Shown one piece after another: positions 7,585-14,654 of a stretch of 26,256 nucleotides of DNA. A program made the position numbers and the translations under genes. Numbering within the stretch: position 1 is the first letter of the stretch; the number at the start of each line of letters is the position of its first letter. The notes beneath the pieces are model-generated. The model was not told the origin of the DNA, ran no database searches, and saw only the letters and a program-made list of their open reading frames with translations. The stretch is from JBBRTJ01 sp038244535 (GTDB lineage: Bacteria; Actinomycetota; Acidimicrobiia; Acidimicrobiales; Ilumatobacteraceae), in contig JBBRTJ010000050.1 of assembly GCA_038244535.1 (NCBI GenBank), positions 1 to 26,256 of the forward strand, written 5' to 3'.

Positions 7585-7836
7585 ATGACCGTCGTGTGGG
7601 TGATCGGCGGGATCCTGCTGACGTCGGCGCCGCTGGCCCTGTCCGTCTGGGCGTTGCTCGACGCGGCGCGGCGGCCGGAGTGGGCCTTCGCGCTGGCTGG
7701 ACGCAGCCGGCTCCTGTGGGTGGCGCTGTGCGGAGCCGGGATCCTGTTCTGCGCGGCGGGTGTGATCGTGTCGATCATCTATCTGGTGCGGATCCGCCCT
7801 GTGGTTGCTGCTGCTGAGGCGGGTCGGATCACCTGA
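7585..7836 (+). CDS. Small two-helix membrane protein
   Basis: An 83-aa protein with two hydrophobic segments, about residues 4-25 (VWVIGGILLTSAPLALSVWA) and 43-68 (LLWVALCGAGILFCAAG onward). A short loop between them contains LLDAARRPEWAFALAGRSR. The loop, with its Arg-Pro pair before an aromatic stretch, recalls small actinobacterial membrane proteins of the DUF2516 type; this is a resemblance from memory, not a firm assignment. Function unknown. The ATG at 7585 has CAGGGT 6 nt upstream and no Shine-Dalgarno sequence. Confidence 0.65.
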   Translation: MTVVWVIGGILLTSAPLALSVWALLDAARRPEWAFALAGRSRLLWVALCGAGILFCAAGVIVSIIYLVRIRPVVAAAEAGRIT

Positions 7837-7952
7837 GCGACGGGCTCGCGATTCGGAGCAACTTCCCAGCCAATGCAGAGCACACGCTGACGGCCGGGCC
7901 CGACGATGAGCACACCTTGCACGACAGCAAGGGCCGACCCCAGGAGACCCCC

Positions 7953-8429
7953 ATGAACAACGTTCGCAAGCTCCTCGCCGGACTCGCCATCGGCGCCACT
8001 GCCATCACCGGCGCCGGCATCGGTGCGGCCGTGGTCGCCGGCGCGGCCAGCGCCGACACGACCACCACCACCACGCCGGCGGCCTCGGCCCCCGCCCCCG
8101 CCCCCGACAGCAGCTCGGCGGCTCCGGCCAGGCCGGATGCCGGCACCACGACGCCGGACCCCGCCGCCCGGCCCCCGGGCGGCCCGACCAAGGGTGGCCA
8201 CGTCGGCGCCAATGGCGTGAAGGAAGTCGTCCTCACCGGTGACACCGCCACCCAGGTGCAGGACGCGGCCCTCGCCTCTGTGCCCGGCGCCACCATCCTC
8301 CGCGTCGAGAACGACGCCGAGGGCGCCACCTACGAGGCCCACATCAAGAAGGCCGACGGCACCATGGCCACCGTCAAGCTCGACGCCTCCTTCAAGGTGA
8401 CCAGCATCGAAGACGGCTTCAACAAGTAG
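7953..8429 (+). CDS. Secreted PepSY-like domain protein
   Basis: A 158-aa exported protein. Residues 1-34 form a signal peptide: basic NNVRK, a long Ala/Gly/Ile core, and a probable cut after AASA before Asp35. A low-complexity linker rich in Thr, Pro and Ala (about 35-80) follows. The C-terminal domain (about 85-156: VKEVVLTGDTATQVQDAALA, then ATILRVENDAEGATYEAHIKK and VKLDASFKVTSIEDGF) has the helix-plus-hairpin pattern of PepSY domains, often found on secreted proteins that bind or inhibit proteases or sense the envelope. The start is the ATG at 7953, 6 nt after a clear AGGAGA ribosome-binding site, which makes it unlike its mostly leaderless neighbours. A strong hairpin follows at 8459. 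The partner is unknown. Confidence 0.75.
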   Translation: MNNVRKLLAGLAIGATAITGAGIGAAVVAGAASADTTTTTTPAASAPAPAPDSSSAAPARPDAGTTTPDPAARPPGGPTKGGHVGANGVKEVVLTGDTATQVQDAALASVPGATILRVENDAEGATYEAHIKKADGTMATVKLDASFKVTSIEDGFNK

Positions 8430-8458
8430 GCCCTCATCCTCACCGATCCACGCTGGAG

Positions 8459-8492
8459 AGCCCCGAGGTACCGCATGCGGTGCCTCGGGGCT
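8459..8492. terminator. Bidirectional hairpin between convergent genes
   Basis: A 16-bp stem, AGCCCCGAGGTACCGC pairing with GCGGTGCCTCGGGGCT, closes on a 2-nt AT centre with one G-T mismatch. It lies in the short gap between the PepSY gene (ends 8429) and the ATP-grasp gene (stop at 8494), so it can end transcripts from both sides. There is no T tract, as is common in high-GC Actinobacteria. Confidence 0.8.
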
Positions 8493-8493
8493 G

Positions 8494-9885
8494 TCACGCG
8501 TCCGCGGCTGACACCACTCGGCCGAGCCCGAGCCCGAGGTCGGCGTTGATGAACCGCCAGAACGCCGCGGCACGCGGGGCCACCGACGGCCCGACTGGGG
8601 TCGCCGCCTCGTCGAACAGGCACCGGACGAACGAGCCGTGCCCGCTCTCGCCGGCCGTGACGGTGGCACTGATGTCGTCGCCGGGCTCGGACCACCGCCA
8701 GGCTCCCCCGTTGCTGTCGTAGGTCGCGGGGCGGGCCGCGAGCGGTTCGACGGCGACGTCGGGGACGAGGCGCCACGTGCCGCCGGCGCGGTTCGCGTCG
8801 GCCGCGACGACGAGGTCGTCTTCGAGCGTTGTCGGGTCGCAACCGAGATCGATGCCGCCGACGAGTGCGTCGAGCATCAGCTGCAGCGGCAGCTCGGGCA
8901 GGGCCCGCAGCACGGTGTTGAGGCCTGCGCCCATGCGGGGGTTGAGCTCGGTGGGCAAGAAGCCGGCGTCGGTGACAACGCCGTCAATGGTGAACGCGCC
9001 GCGAAAGCCGACCTCGTCGCGCAGCACGGCACCGACCCGGCGGGCCAGCGCCCGCAGCTCGTCGCGCCCCGCCACCGGCGGGTCGTAGAAGCTGGCGCAC
9101 CCGGCGTAGAAGAACCCACCGTCGTCAGTGTCCGGCCGGTGCAGCGTGACCATCTCGACGGGCCGCACGGCGAGGACCTGATCGGGGAAGACGATGCCGT
9201 GGATGCTGCACGGCACACCGGCCAGGAACCCCATGACCCTCACCCGGTCGCAGTGCTTGGCGAAGAAGGCAGTTGCCCCTTCGGCCTCGCCCTGGTTGCG
9301 CACCCAGCGCACGAAGGCGGCCCCTCCGTTGAAGCCCTCCCTGGCGTCGCCGGCCCACACCGTCCCGGCGCCCTGGTCATGTGCGCGCGCGGCCCGCGCC
9401 GCGTCGGCCACCGGCACGACAATCGAGGGTGCCCGGGGCACGCCCGCTCGGTCCCACAGCGCGTCGACGACCACCTTGTCCTCGAGAGCGACCCACTCGG
9501 GCCACCGGTAGGCGAGCAGCGGCCGCCCGTCGAGCGAGGGCGTGTCGGCCAGGAACGTGCCGATCACGAGCGCGTCGCCCGCTGGGTCGAACGACCGCAG
9601 CGCGTCGAGCAGCTCGGCAGACGGATGGCGTGCTGCCTCGAGCCCGGCCCGCAGGCTGCCGAGCATCGTGGTCGCACCCGATGGCGCCGATGCCACGCAG
9701 CGAGCCACGGTCGGGTCGGGCTGCGGTCCCGAGCCGCGCCCCTCGGTGGCCAGCACGAGCATCGGCCCCGACCCGAGCCGACCGAGCAGCTCGACCGTCG
9801 CCGTCCACCCCGCGGCCACACCCCCGACGAGCACGATCCGCCGCCCCTCCACCAGTGGCCGTACCAACGCCTCGTAGTCCTCCAT
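8494..9885 (-). CDS. Orphan ATP-grasp domain protein
   Basis: A 463-aa protein with an ATP-grasp fold, the superfamily that joins a carboxylate to an amine or thiol through an acylphosphate. The clearest signature is FRGAFTIDGVVTDAGFLPTELNPRMGAGL (about 294-322), where Glu313 and Asn315 are the Mg-binding pair and Arg317 follows. The N-terminal third (RRIVLVGGVAAGWTATVELLGRLG) resembles the nucleotide-fold pre-grasp domain. About 140 residues after the ATP site form an extra C-terminal region. Substrates cannot be inferred: neither neighbour suggests a biosynthetic pathway, and no peptide precursor gene is seen. The ATG at 9885 is preceded by TAGCGT at 6 nt. Confidence 0.7.
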   Translation of the reverse strand: MEDYEALVRPLVEGRRIVLVGGVAAGWTATVELLGRLGSGPMLVLATEGRGSGPQPDPTVARCVASAPSGATTMLGSLRAGLEAARHPSAELLDALRSFDPAGDALVIGTFLADTPSLDGRPLLAYRWPEWVALEDKVVVDALWDRAGVPRAPSIVVPVADAARAARAHDQGAGTVWAGDAREGFNGGAAFVRWVRNQGEAEGATAFFAKHCDRVRVMGFLAGVPCSIHGIVFPDQVLAVRPVEMVTLHRPDTDDGGFFYAGCASFYDPPVAGRDELRALARRVGAVLRDEVGFRGAFTIDGVVTDAGFLPTELNPRMGAGLNTVLRALPELPLQLMLDALVGGIDLGCDPTTLEDDLVVAADANRAGGTWRLVPDVAVEPLAARPATYDSNGGAWRWSEPGDDISATVTAGESGHGSFVRCLFDEAATPVGPSVAPRAAAFWRFINADLGLGLGRVVSAADA

Positions 9886-9891
9886 CGCCGA

Positions 9892-9897
9892 ACGCTA
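9892..9897 (-). promoter_or_regulatory. -10 element of the ATP-grasp gene
   Basis: The minus strand reads TAGCGT here, ending 6 nt before the ATG at 9885. The spacing predicts a transcript starting on the start codon itself. Confidence 0.4.
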
Positions 9898-9996
9898 CGG
9901 CGGCGCGCCCCAGCCGCGGTGGGCGTTTCCGGTCAACCCGTCAGGGCGAGGCGGCCGGGCGGGTGGGCTCCAGTGCGCCGTCGCCGTGACGGGGGT

Positions 9997-10041
9997 CGAG
10001 ATGAGCGTTGGCGGCGCTGACCGCCGCCAACGCTCATCTCG
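9997..10041. terminator. Perfect 20-bp stem hairpin after fadD
   Basis: The left arm 9997-10016 (starting CGAGATGAGCG, ending GGCGGCG) is the exact complement of the right arm 10022-10041, with a 5-nt loop CTGAC. It lies about 100 bp after the fadD stop and upstream of the ATP-grasp promoter, both on the minus strand, so it probably ends fadD transcription. Three GGGGTT/GGGGCT hexamers follow from 10040. The rest of the 256-bp gap 9886-10141 shows no gene. The perfect symmetry would also fit a mobile palindromic repeat. Confidence 0.7.
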
Positions 10042-10141
10042 GGGTTGGGGTTGGGGCTCAGGTCCGGTCGACGGTCGGGGCGGTGCGTCCCGAGGTCGAA
10101 TTCGACGAGGGGCGAAGCGGAGCGCCGGGTCCCGCCGTCGG

Positions 10142-11968
10142 TCAGTCGTACATGGCGTCGATCTCGGCCTTGTAGCGGGCCAGGATCCCTCGCCGCTTGA
10201 GCTTCGAGGTCGGGGTGAGCACGTCGCTGTCGGGCAGCCACTCCTCGCCGAGGAGGGTGAACCGCTTGATGTGCTCGACGTTGGCGAACTGCTGGTTGAC
10301 TTCGTCGACGCCCTTGGCCACGTCGGCCAGCACCTGCGGGTCCTTGGCCAGCTCGACCAGGTTGGTGACCTCGATGCCCTGCGCCTTGGCCCACTGCGGA
10401 GCCACGTCGGGATCGAGCACCAGCAACGCCGTCACGTACTTTCGCTGGTCGCCGATGGCGCACGCCTGGCCGATGAGGTGGAGCCCCTTGAGGCCGGCCT
10501 CGAGGTTGGCGGGGCTGATGTTCTTGCCGCCGCTCGTGATGATGAGCTCCTTCTTGCGATCGACGATCTTGAGGTAGCCCTCCTCGTCGAGCTCGCCGAT
10601 GTCACCGGAGTGGAGCCACCCGTCGACGAGCGTCTCGGCTGTCTTGTCCGGTGCGTTCAGGTACCCGAAGAACACGTTGCCGCCCCGGAAGAGGACCTCG
10701 CCGTCCTCCGCGATGCGCACCTCGCTGCCGGGTAGGGCGCGCCCGACGGTCCCCGGGCGGATGTCGACGGCGTCCCAGGTCATCGGCCCGCTCGACTCGC
10801 TCATGCCGTAGATCTCCGACAGGGGGACGCCGATGGCGTTGAACCACTCGAGCACCTCACGCTGGATCGGCGCCGCGCCCGAGATGGCGGAGCGCACCGC
10901 GTCGAGCCCGACGAGCTGACGCACGGTCGAGAAGGCGACGGCATCGAGGAAGTCCCAGATGCCCTGCTGCTCCTCGGTGATCGTGCCCTTGCGCTTGGCC
11001 TCCATGATCGGCAGAGCGGCAGCGATGGCCTCGTCGAACTTCGCCTGGCGCTCCGGGTCGCCGGCCAGCGCGCCGTTCACGCCGGCATGCACCTTCTCCC
11101 ACACGCGGGGGACCCCGAAGATGATCTCGGGATGGACCTCGCGGGCGTACTCGGCGATGCGGTTCGGGTCAGGGCACGTCGAGATCTCCATCCCGTACAG
11201 CACCGAGGCGTAGTGGCTGTTCATCCGCTCAGCGATGTGGGCCATGGGCAGGTACGACACCATGCGGGCGCCGACGAGCTCAGGGATCGTGAACGGCATG
11301 CAGCGGATCAGCTGCTGGGCCGTGTAGACGATGTTGTACTGCGTCAGCACGACGCCCTTCGGTGGTCCCGTCGTGCCCGAGGTGTAGATGATCGTGGCGA
11401 CGTCGGACGGCTGCGTCTCGGCGATCAGCGGGGCCGGGTTGAGCGCCCCTTGGTTGTAGAGCGTGCTGGCGGAACGCACGCCGTCGGGCAGTGGGTCGTC
11501 GCCCGGGTCGATGACGAAGATGTGCTGCAGCAGCGGGAGCTCATCACGCACGGACAGGAACCGGTCGAGGTAACCCCGGTCTTCGACGATGGCGACCTCG
11601 GCACCGCTGTGGGACACGAGGTACTGCAGCTCCTCAGCCGACGACGAGTTGTAGATGCTGACCGGGGTGGCCCGCAGGCACTGGATGGCCATGTCGAGCC
11701 AGTGGAAGTCGGGGCGGTTGCGCATCATGAGCATGACCCGCTGGCCGGGGACGACGCCGAAGGCGCTGAGTCCAGCAGCGGCGAGCGCCACCTGGCCGGC
11801 GTAGTCGACCCAGGTGTAGGTGTCCCACGTGCCCGGCTGCTCGCTGGACATGGCCCGCAGGGCCACCCGGTTGCCGTGCTTCAGCACGGTCTCTTCGAAG
11901 AGCCGGGGCACGGTCTGCCCCGCGACGATCTCGTTGATCTCGGCGATGGTGGCGTTGTTGGTCGCCAT
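10142..11968 (-). CDS. fadD: Long-chain acyl-CoA synthetase (AMP-forming)
   Basis: A 608-aa member of the ANL (adenylate-forming) superfamily that activates fatty acids to acyl-CoA through an acyl-AMP intermediate, close in pattern to mycobacterial FadD15. Motifs run in order: the phosphate loop YTSGTTGPPKG (195-205), EIYGMSESSG (385-394), the hinge WLHSGDIGELDEEGYLKIVDRKKELI (451-476) with Asp456, and the catalytic Lys589 in TPTSKLKRR near the C-terminus. No signal peptide or membrane segment is seen. The frame remains open far upstream, but ATG 11968 is preceded by a near-perfect Shine-Dalgarno GGAGGAG, which fixes the start. It is divergent from a thiolase gene across a palindromic operator, so activation and beta-oxidation are probably regulated together. 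Confidence 0.92.
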   Translation of the reverse strand: MATNNATIAEINEIVAGQTVPRLFEETVLKHGNRVALRAMSSEQPGTWDTYTWVDYAGQVALAAAGLSAFGVVPGQRVMLMMRNRPDFHWLDMAIQCLRATPVSIYNSSSAEELQYLVSHSGAEVAIVEDRGYLDRFLSVRDELPLLQHIFVIDPGDDPLPDGVRSASTLYNQGALNPAPLIAETQPSDVATIIYTSGTTGPPKGVVLTQYNIVYTAQQLIRCMPFTIPELVGARMVSYLPMAHIAERMNSHYASVLYGMEISTCPDPNRIAEYAREVHPEIIFGVPRVWEKVHAGVNGALAGDPERQAKFDEAIAAALPIMEAKRKGTITEEQQGIWDFLDAVAFSTVRQLVGLDAVRSAISGAAPIQREVLEWFNAIGVPLSEIYGMSESSGPMTWDAVDIRPGTVGRALPGSEVRIAEDGEVLFRGGNVFFGYLNAPDKTAETLVDGWLHSGDIGELDEEGYLKIVDRKKELIITSGGKNISPANLEAGLKGLHLIGQACAIGDQRKYVTALLVLDPDVAPQWAKAQGIEVTNLVELAKDPQVLADVAKGVDEVNQQFANVEHIKRFTLLGEEWLPDSDVLTPTSKLKRRGILARYKAEIDAMYD

Positions 11969-12065
11969 GGCTCCTCCTTCATGGCCGGCCCACCGGCCCG
12001 TCGCGCCGCAGTCTCGCGCGCTGATGGCGGGGCGCGGGTTGGACTCGTGCCCTCGGGCGGCTACA

Positions 12066-12087
12066 AACTTGACCGCTCGGTCAAGTT
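12066..12087. promoter_or_regulatory. Palindromic operator between fadD and thiolase
   Basis: A 22-bp palindrome: AACTTGACCG, a CT centre, then the exact complement CGGTCAAGTT. Its size and dyad symmetry fit a TetR-family dimer site, and TetR regulators commonly control fatty-acid genes in Actinobacteria. The arm contains TTGACC on both strands, which could double as -35 elements. It lies 31 bp before the thiolase ATG and 97 bp before the fadD ATG. The rest of the 150-bp gap holds no gene. The cognate regulator is not in the window. Confidence 0.75.
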
Positions 12088-12118
12088 CACCCCTCACGCA
12101 ACCTCCCGGGAGCCACCC

Positions 12119-13288
12119 ATGCCCACCGCCGTCATCGTCGACGCCATCCGCACCCCCCTCGGCAAGCGCAACGGGCGCCTCAAGGACTGGCACCCCGTCG
12201 ACCTCGCCGCCGAGACCCTGAAGGCCCTCACCGATCGCAACGACTTCGATCCCGCCCTCATCGACGACGTCGTGATGGGCTGCGTCATGCAGGTGGGCGA
12301 GCAGGGCGTGAACATCGCCCGCAACGCCGTGCTGGCGGCGGGCTGGCCCGAGACCGTGCCCGGCACGACCGTTGACCGCCAGTGCGGTTCGTCGCAGCAG
12401 GCTGCGCACTTCGCCGCCCAGGGGGTCATGGCTGGTGCCTACGACGTCGTTGTGGCCGCCGGTGTCGAGATCATGACCCGGGTGCCGATGGGTGCCTCGA
12501 TGGCCGACGGCAAGTTCGGCTTCCCCTTCGGCCCGAAGGTCGGCGCTCGCTACGCGCCCCAAGGCGGCCTCGTCCCCCAGGGAATCTCGGCCGAGATGAT
12601 CGCCGACAAGTGGGGCCTGAGCCGTGAGGACCTCGACCTCTTCGGCCTGCGCAGCCAGGAGTACGCGCTGCGGGCCACCACCGAGGGTCGCTTCGAGCGC
12701 GAGATCCTTCCGGTGATCGACTCCGAAGGCACCATGGTCCGCACCGATGGCGGGTTGCGAGACACCACGATCGAGAAGCTGCGGGCGCTCAAGCCGTCGT
12801 TCCGGCCCGAGGAGGAGGGCGGCAAGGTCACCGCCGGCAACTCCAGCCAGATCACCGATGGCGCCTCGGCGCTGCTCATCATGAGCGAGGAGAAGGCCCT
12901 CGCCCTTGGCCTGCGCCCCCGCGCCCGGTTCGTGTCGTTCGCGCTTGCCGGTGCCGATCCCCGCTTCATGCTCACCGCGCCGATCCCGGCCACCGAGAAG
13001 GTGCTCGAGCGGGCGGGCATGACCCTCGACGACATCGACGTGGTCGAGATCAACGAGGCCTTCGCTTCGGTCGTGCTGGCGTGGAGGAAGGAGAACCCGG
13101 GCTACGACATGGAGAAGGTGAACCCGAACGGCGGCGCCATCGCCCTGGGTCACCCGCTCGGCTGCTCCGGCGCCCGCCTCATGACCACCCTGCTGCACGA
13201 GCTCGAGCGCACCGGCGGCCGCTACGGCCTGCAGACGATGTGTGAGGGCGGCGGCATGGCCAACGCCACCATCATCGAGCGCCTGTAG
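12119..13288 (+). CDS. fadA: Thiolase (acetyl-CoA acyltransferase)
   Basis: A 389-aa thiolase that cleaves 3-ketoacyl-CoA to acetyl-CoA in beta-oxidation, or condenses two acetyl-CoA units in reverse. The catalytic triad is complete: Cys89 in DRQCGSSQQA, His345 in AIALGHPLGCSGAR and Cys375 in TMCEGGGMANA. The NEAFA motif (INEAFASVVLAW) is present. Length and start (MPTAVIVDAIRTPLGKRNG) are typical. GGGAG at 12108-12112, 6 nt before the ATG, serves as ribosome-binding site. The neighbouring acyl-CoA synthetase and shared operator point to fatty-acid degradation rather than acetoacetyl-CoA synthesis. The hydratase/dehydrogenase partner FadB is not in the window. Confidence 0.92.
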   Translation: MPTAVIVDAIRTPLGKRNGRLKDWHPVDLAAETLKALTDRNDFDPALIDDVVMGCVMQVGEQGVNIARNAVLAAGWPETVPGTTVDRQCGSSQQAAHFAAQGVMAGAYDVVVAAGVEIMTRVPMGASMADGKFGFPFGPKVGARYAPQGGLVPQGISAEMIADKWGLSREDLDLFGLRSQEYALRATTEGRFEREILPVIDSEGTMVRTDGGLRDTTIEKLRALKPSFRPEEEGGKVTAGNSSQITDGASALLIMSEEKALALGLRPRARFVSFALAGADPRFMLTAPIPATEKVLERAGMTLDDIDVVEINEAFASVVLAWRKENPGYDMEKVNPNGGAIALGHPLGCSGARLMTTLLHELERTGGRYGLQTMCEGGGMANATIIERL

Positions 13289-13301
13289 TCAGACCCTGGA
13301 C

Positions 13302-13335
13302 GTCATGGCGCCGGTCGACTGACCGGCGCCATGAC
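13302..13335. terminator. Perfect 15-bp hairpin overlapping a coding end
   Basis: The arms 13302-13316 (GTCATGGCGCCGGTC) and 13321-13335 are exact complements around GACT. The hairpin begins 13 bp after the thiolase stop and contains the stop codon and last ten codons of the convergent membrane-protein gene, so it likely terminates both. It lacks a T tract. Confidence 0.75.
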
Positions 13336-13884
13336 GAACCGCTGTGTCCGGAGCCGGGCCGAGCGGGGCGGTAAGCCCCTCAGCACCAGCACCATGCGCA
13401 TCGTTCGCCGCATGATCGTCAGCGCGGTCGCCGCCATGACGACGGCCAGGGGGATCTCGCCGAAGGCGGCTGTGAGAAGCGCTCCGACCTGCTCGCTGGT
13501 GCCCCACGAGAGGCACACGTCGAACCAGGCGTCGACGACGAGCAGCGTCGAGCAGATGAACAGCCCGGTGATGGCGAGCTGGCGGCGCTGCCACACGAGC
13601 CAGGCCGTCGTCGCGAACGCCGCGACCAGGGCGAGGTCGAAGCCCACCCACGCGACGCGCCATGCGCCGCCTGCCGCCCGGTCGGACAGCTCGAACGACA
13701 GGAACACGATCCACGGCACGAGCAGCAGCGCCCCGAACCCGGTGACGGCGATGATCAGTCGCCGCTGTCGGCGCAGCCGGCCGGTCATCTCTGGGCGGTC
13801 GGCCACCTCGTCAAGCAGTCGGGCGACGCTCGCCCTCTCGGACGGGGACCAGTCGAGCACTTCGGATCGAGACGGCACGGCCAT
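13303..13884 (-). CDS. Hypothetical four-helix membrane protein
   Basis: A 193-aa protein that I do not recognise. The first 45 residues are soluble (VPSRSEVLDWSPSERASVARLLDEV, an amphipathic helix pattern). Four hydrophobic segments follow, starting LIIAVTGFGALLLVPWIVFL, VAWVGFDLALVAAFATTAWL, LAITGLFICSTLLVVDAW and GEIPLAVVMAATALTIM, and then a basic tail. The inner-membrane topology is an inference from hydrophobicity. I prefer ATG 13884, which has CAGGCT 6 nt upstream and TTCACA 18 bp before that; an upstream GTG at 13914 would add ten residues. It lies downstream of vapC with a short gap but probably has its own promoter. Its last codons are inside a terminator hairpin. Confidence 0.6.
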   Translation of the reverse strand: MAVPSRSEVLDWSPSERASVARLLDEVADRPEMTGRLRRQRRLIIAVTGFGALLLVPWIVFLSFELSDRAAGGAWRVAWVGFDLALVAAFATTAWLVWQRRQLAITGLFICSTLLVVDAWFDVCLSWGTSEQVGALLTAAFGEIPLAVVMAATALTIMRRTMRMVLVLRGLPPRSARLRTQRFVMAPVSRPAP

Positions 13885-13944
13885 CGACTGAGCCTGACCG
13901 ATCACGGGCCGCACTGTGAAGAAAGGGCTGCGCTCCGAGCCCTG

Positions 13945-14343
13945 TCAGCGGTCGACGACCACGAGTTCGACGTCGTAGTGCGACAGCATCGCGTCGGCTG
14001 TGACGAGCGCGATGCCGAGGTGGCGAGCCTGAGCGACCAAGAGTCGATCGAACGGATCGCGATGGTGCTCGGGCAGCTCGCCGACCGCCAGCGCGTGGGC
14101 GTGCTCGACTGGCAAGCCCTCGGTGCCTGATCGCCGCATCCGACTCGGGACGAAGACGCTGGGTGGCTCGGGGAGAAGAAGCTTGCCGAGGCGGTGCTTG
14201 ATCGCGATCTCCCATGAGCTCGCCGCCGACAGCAGGAGCACGGTGGCGGGGTCGGCGAGCTCGGCGAGGAGTGAGGGCTCAAGCCGATCCGGTTCCGATT
14301 GGAGCCACAGCCACACATGGGTGTCGATCAGCAGGCGCCTCAC
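13945..14343 (-). CDS. vapC: VapC-family PIN-domain toxin
   Basis: A 132-aa PIN-domain ribonuclease, predicted to cut RNA such as tRNA or rRNA when its antitoxin is lost. The Mg-binding acidic residues are in place: Asp7 in LLIDTHVWLW, Glu45 in SSWEIAIK, Asp96 and Asp99 in RDPFDRLLVAQA, and Asp117 in VTADAML. The DTHVWLW/SSWEIAIKHRLGKL pattern marks the subgroup usually paired with Phd/YefM-type antitoxins, matching the upstream gene. Its ATG overlaps the antitoxin stop by 4 bp, the usual coupling in such modules. All catalytic residues are intact, so it looks active. Confidence 0.9.
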   Translation of the reverse strand: MRRLLIDTHVWLWLQSEPDRLEPSLLAELADPATVLLLSAASSWEIAIKHRLGKLLLPEPPSVFVPSRMRRSGTEGLPVEHAHALAVGELPEHHRDPFDRLLVAQARHLGIALVTADAMLSHYDVELVVVDR

Positions 14344-14582
14344 CGTTCGAAGTCGGCGAGGACGTCGGCGGGCAAGGGGTCGTCGAAGTCGTCGTGCACC
14401 ACCACGACTCCCCGGTCGATCCCGAACGTGCGCCGCGGTCGTCCAGTCGGTGCGACGAGACGGGCCACGGGCTGGCCGTTGCGAAGGATCTCGACCTCCT
14501 CGCCCGCGTCGACGAACCGGAGCAGTTCGGACAGCCGGGTCTTGGCTTCGTGAACGCCGACGCTCAGAGACGACTTAGTCAT
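14340..14582 (-). CDS. vapB: Phd/YefM-type antitoxin of the VapBC pair
   Basis: An 80-aa antitoxin. The N-terminal half (SVGVHEAKTRLSELLRFVDAGEEVEILRNGQPVARLVA) is the Phd/YefM DNA-binding domain, which dimerises on its own promoter. The acidic tail (VVVVHDDFDDPLPADVLADFER) should wrap the toxin and block its active site. The start codon lies between two copies of a 9-bp near-palindrome, fitting autorepression. TAGACT 6 nt before the ATG suggests a leaderless transcript. Confidence 0.88.
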   Translation of the reverse strand: MTKSSLSVGVHEAKTRLSELLRFVDAGEEVEILRNGQPVARLVAPTGRPRRTFGIDRGVVVVHDDFDDPLPADVLADFER

Positions 14583-14618
14583 GGACTTAGTCTACTTCTC
14601 TCTTTGGGCAGCTGCCCA
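14572..14618. promoter_or_regulatory. Layered palindromic operator of vapBC
   Basis: GACTTAGTC occurs at 14572-14580 and 14584-14592, spaced 12 bp. Each is symmetric around one central base (GACT/AGTC), and the pair flanks the antitoxin start codon. TAGACT on the minus strand (14589-14594) is the likely -10. A perfect 14-bp palindrome, TGGGCAGCTGCCCA, lies at 14605-14618 where the -35 would be; it is also 36 bp from the start of the divergent gene at 14655. Confidence 0.65.
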
Positions 14619-14639
14619 GTGGTCCCGCAGCCGCATCGG

Positions 14640-14645
14640 TAGCCT
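14640..14645 (+). promoter_or_regulatory. -10 element of the small Cys/His membrane protein gene
   Basis: TAGCCT ends 9 nt before the ATG at 14655. No Shine-Dalgarno sequence is visible. Confidence 0.35.
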
Positions 14646-14654
14646 GGGGCCCGC

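Noticed and set aside
8638..10020. 460-codon plus-strand frame opposite the ATP-grasp gene
   Set aside because: No domain, and it crosses the promoter and part of the large hairpin. The minus-strand ATP-grasp motif is convincing.
12000..13198. Long open extension of the fadD frame antisense to the thiolase gene
   Set aside because: The extension runs through the coding thiolase and the operator. fadD has a strong Shine-Dalgarno and family-typical start at 11968. Long antisense frames are expected in high-GC DNA.
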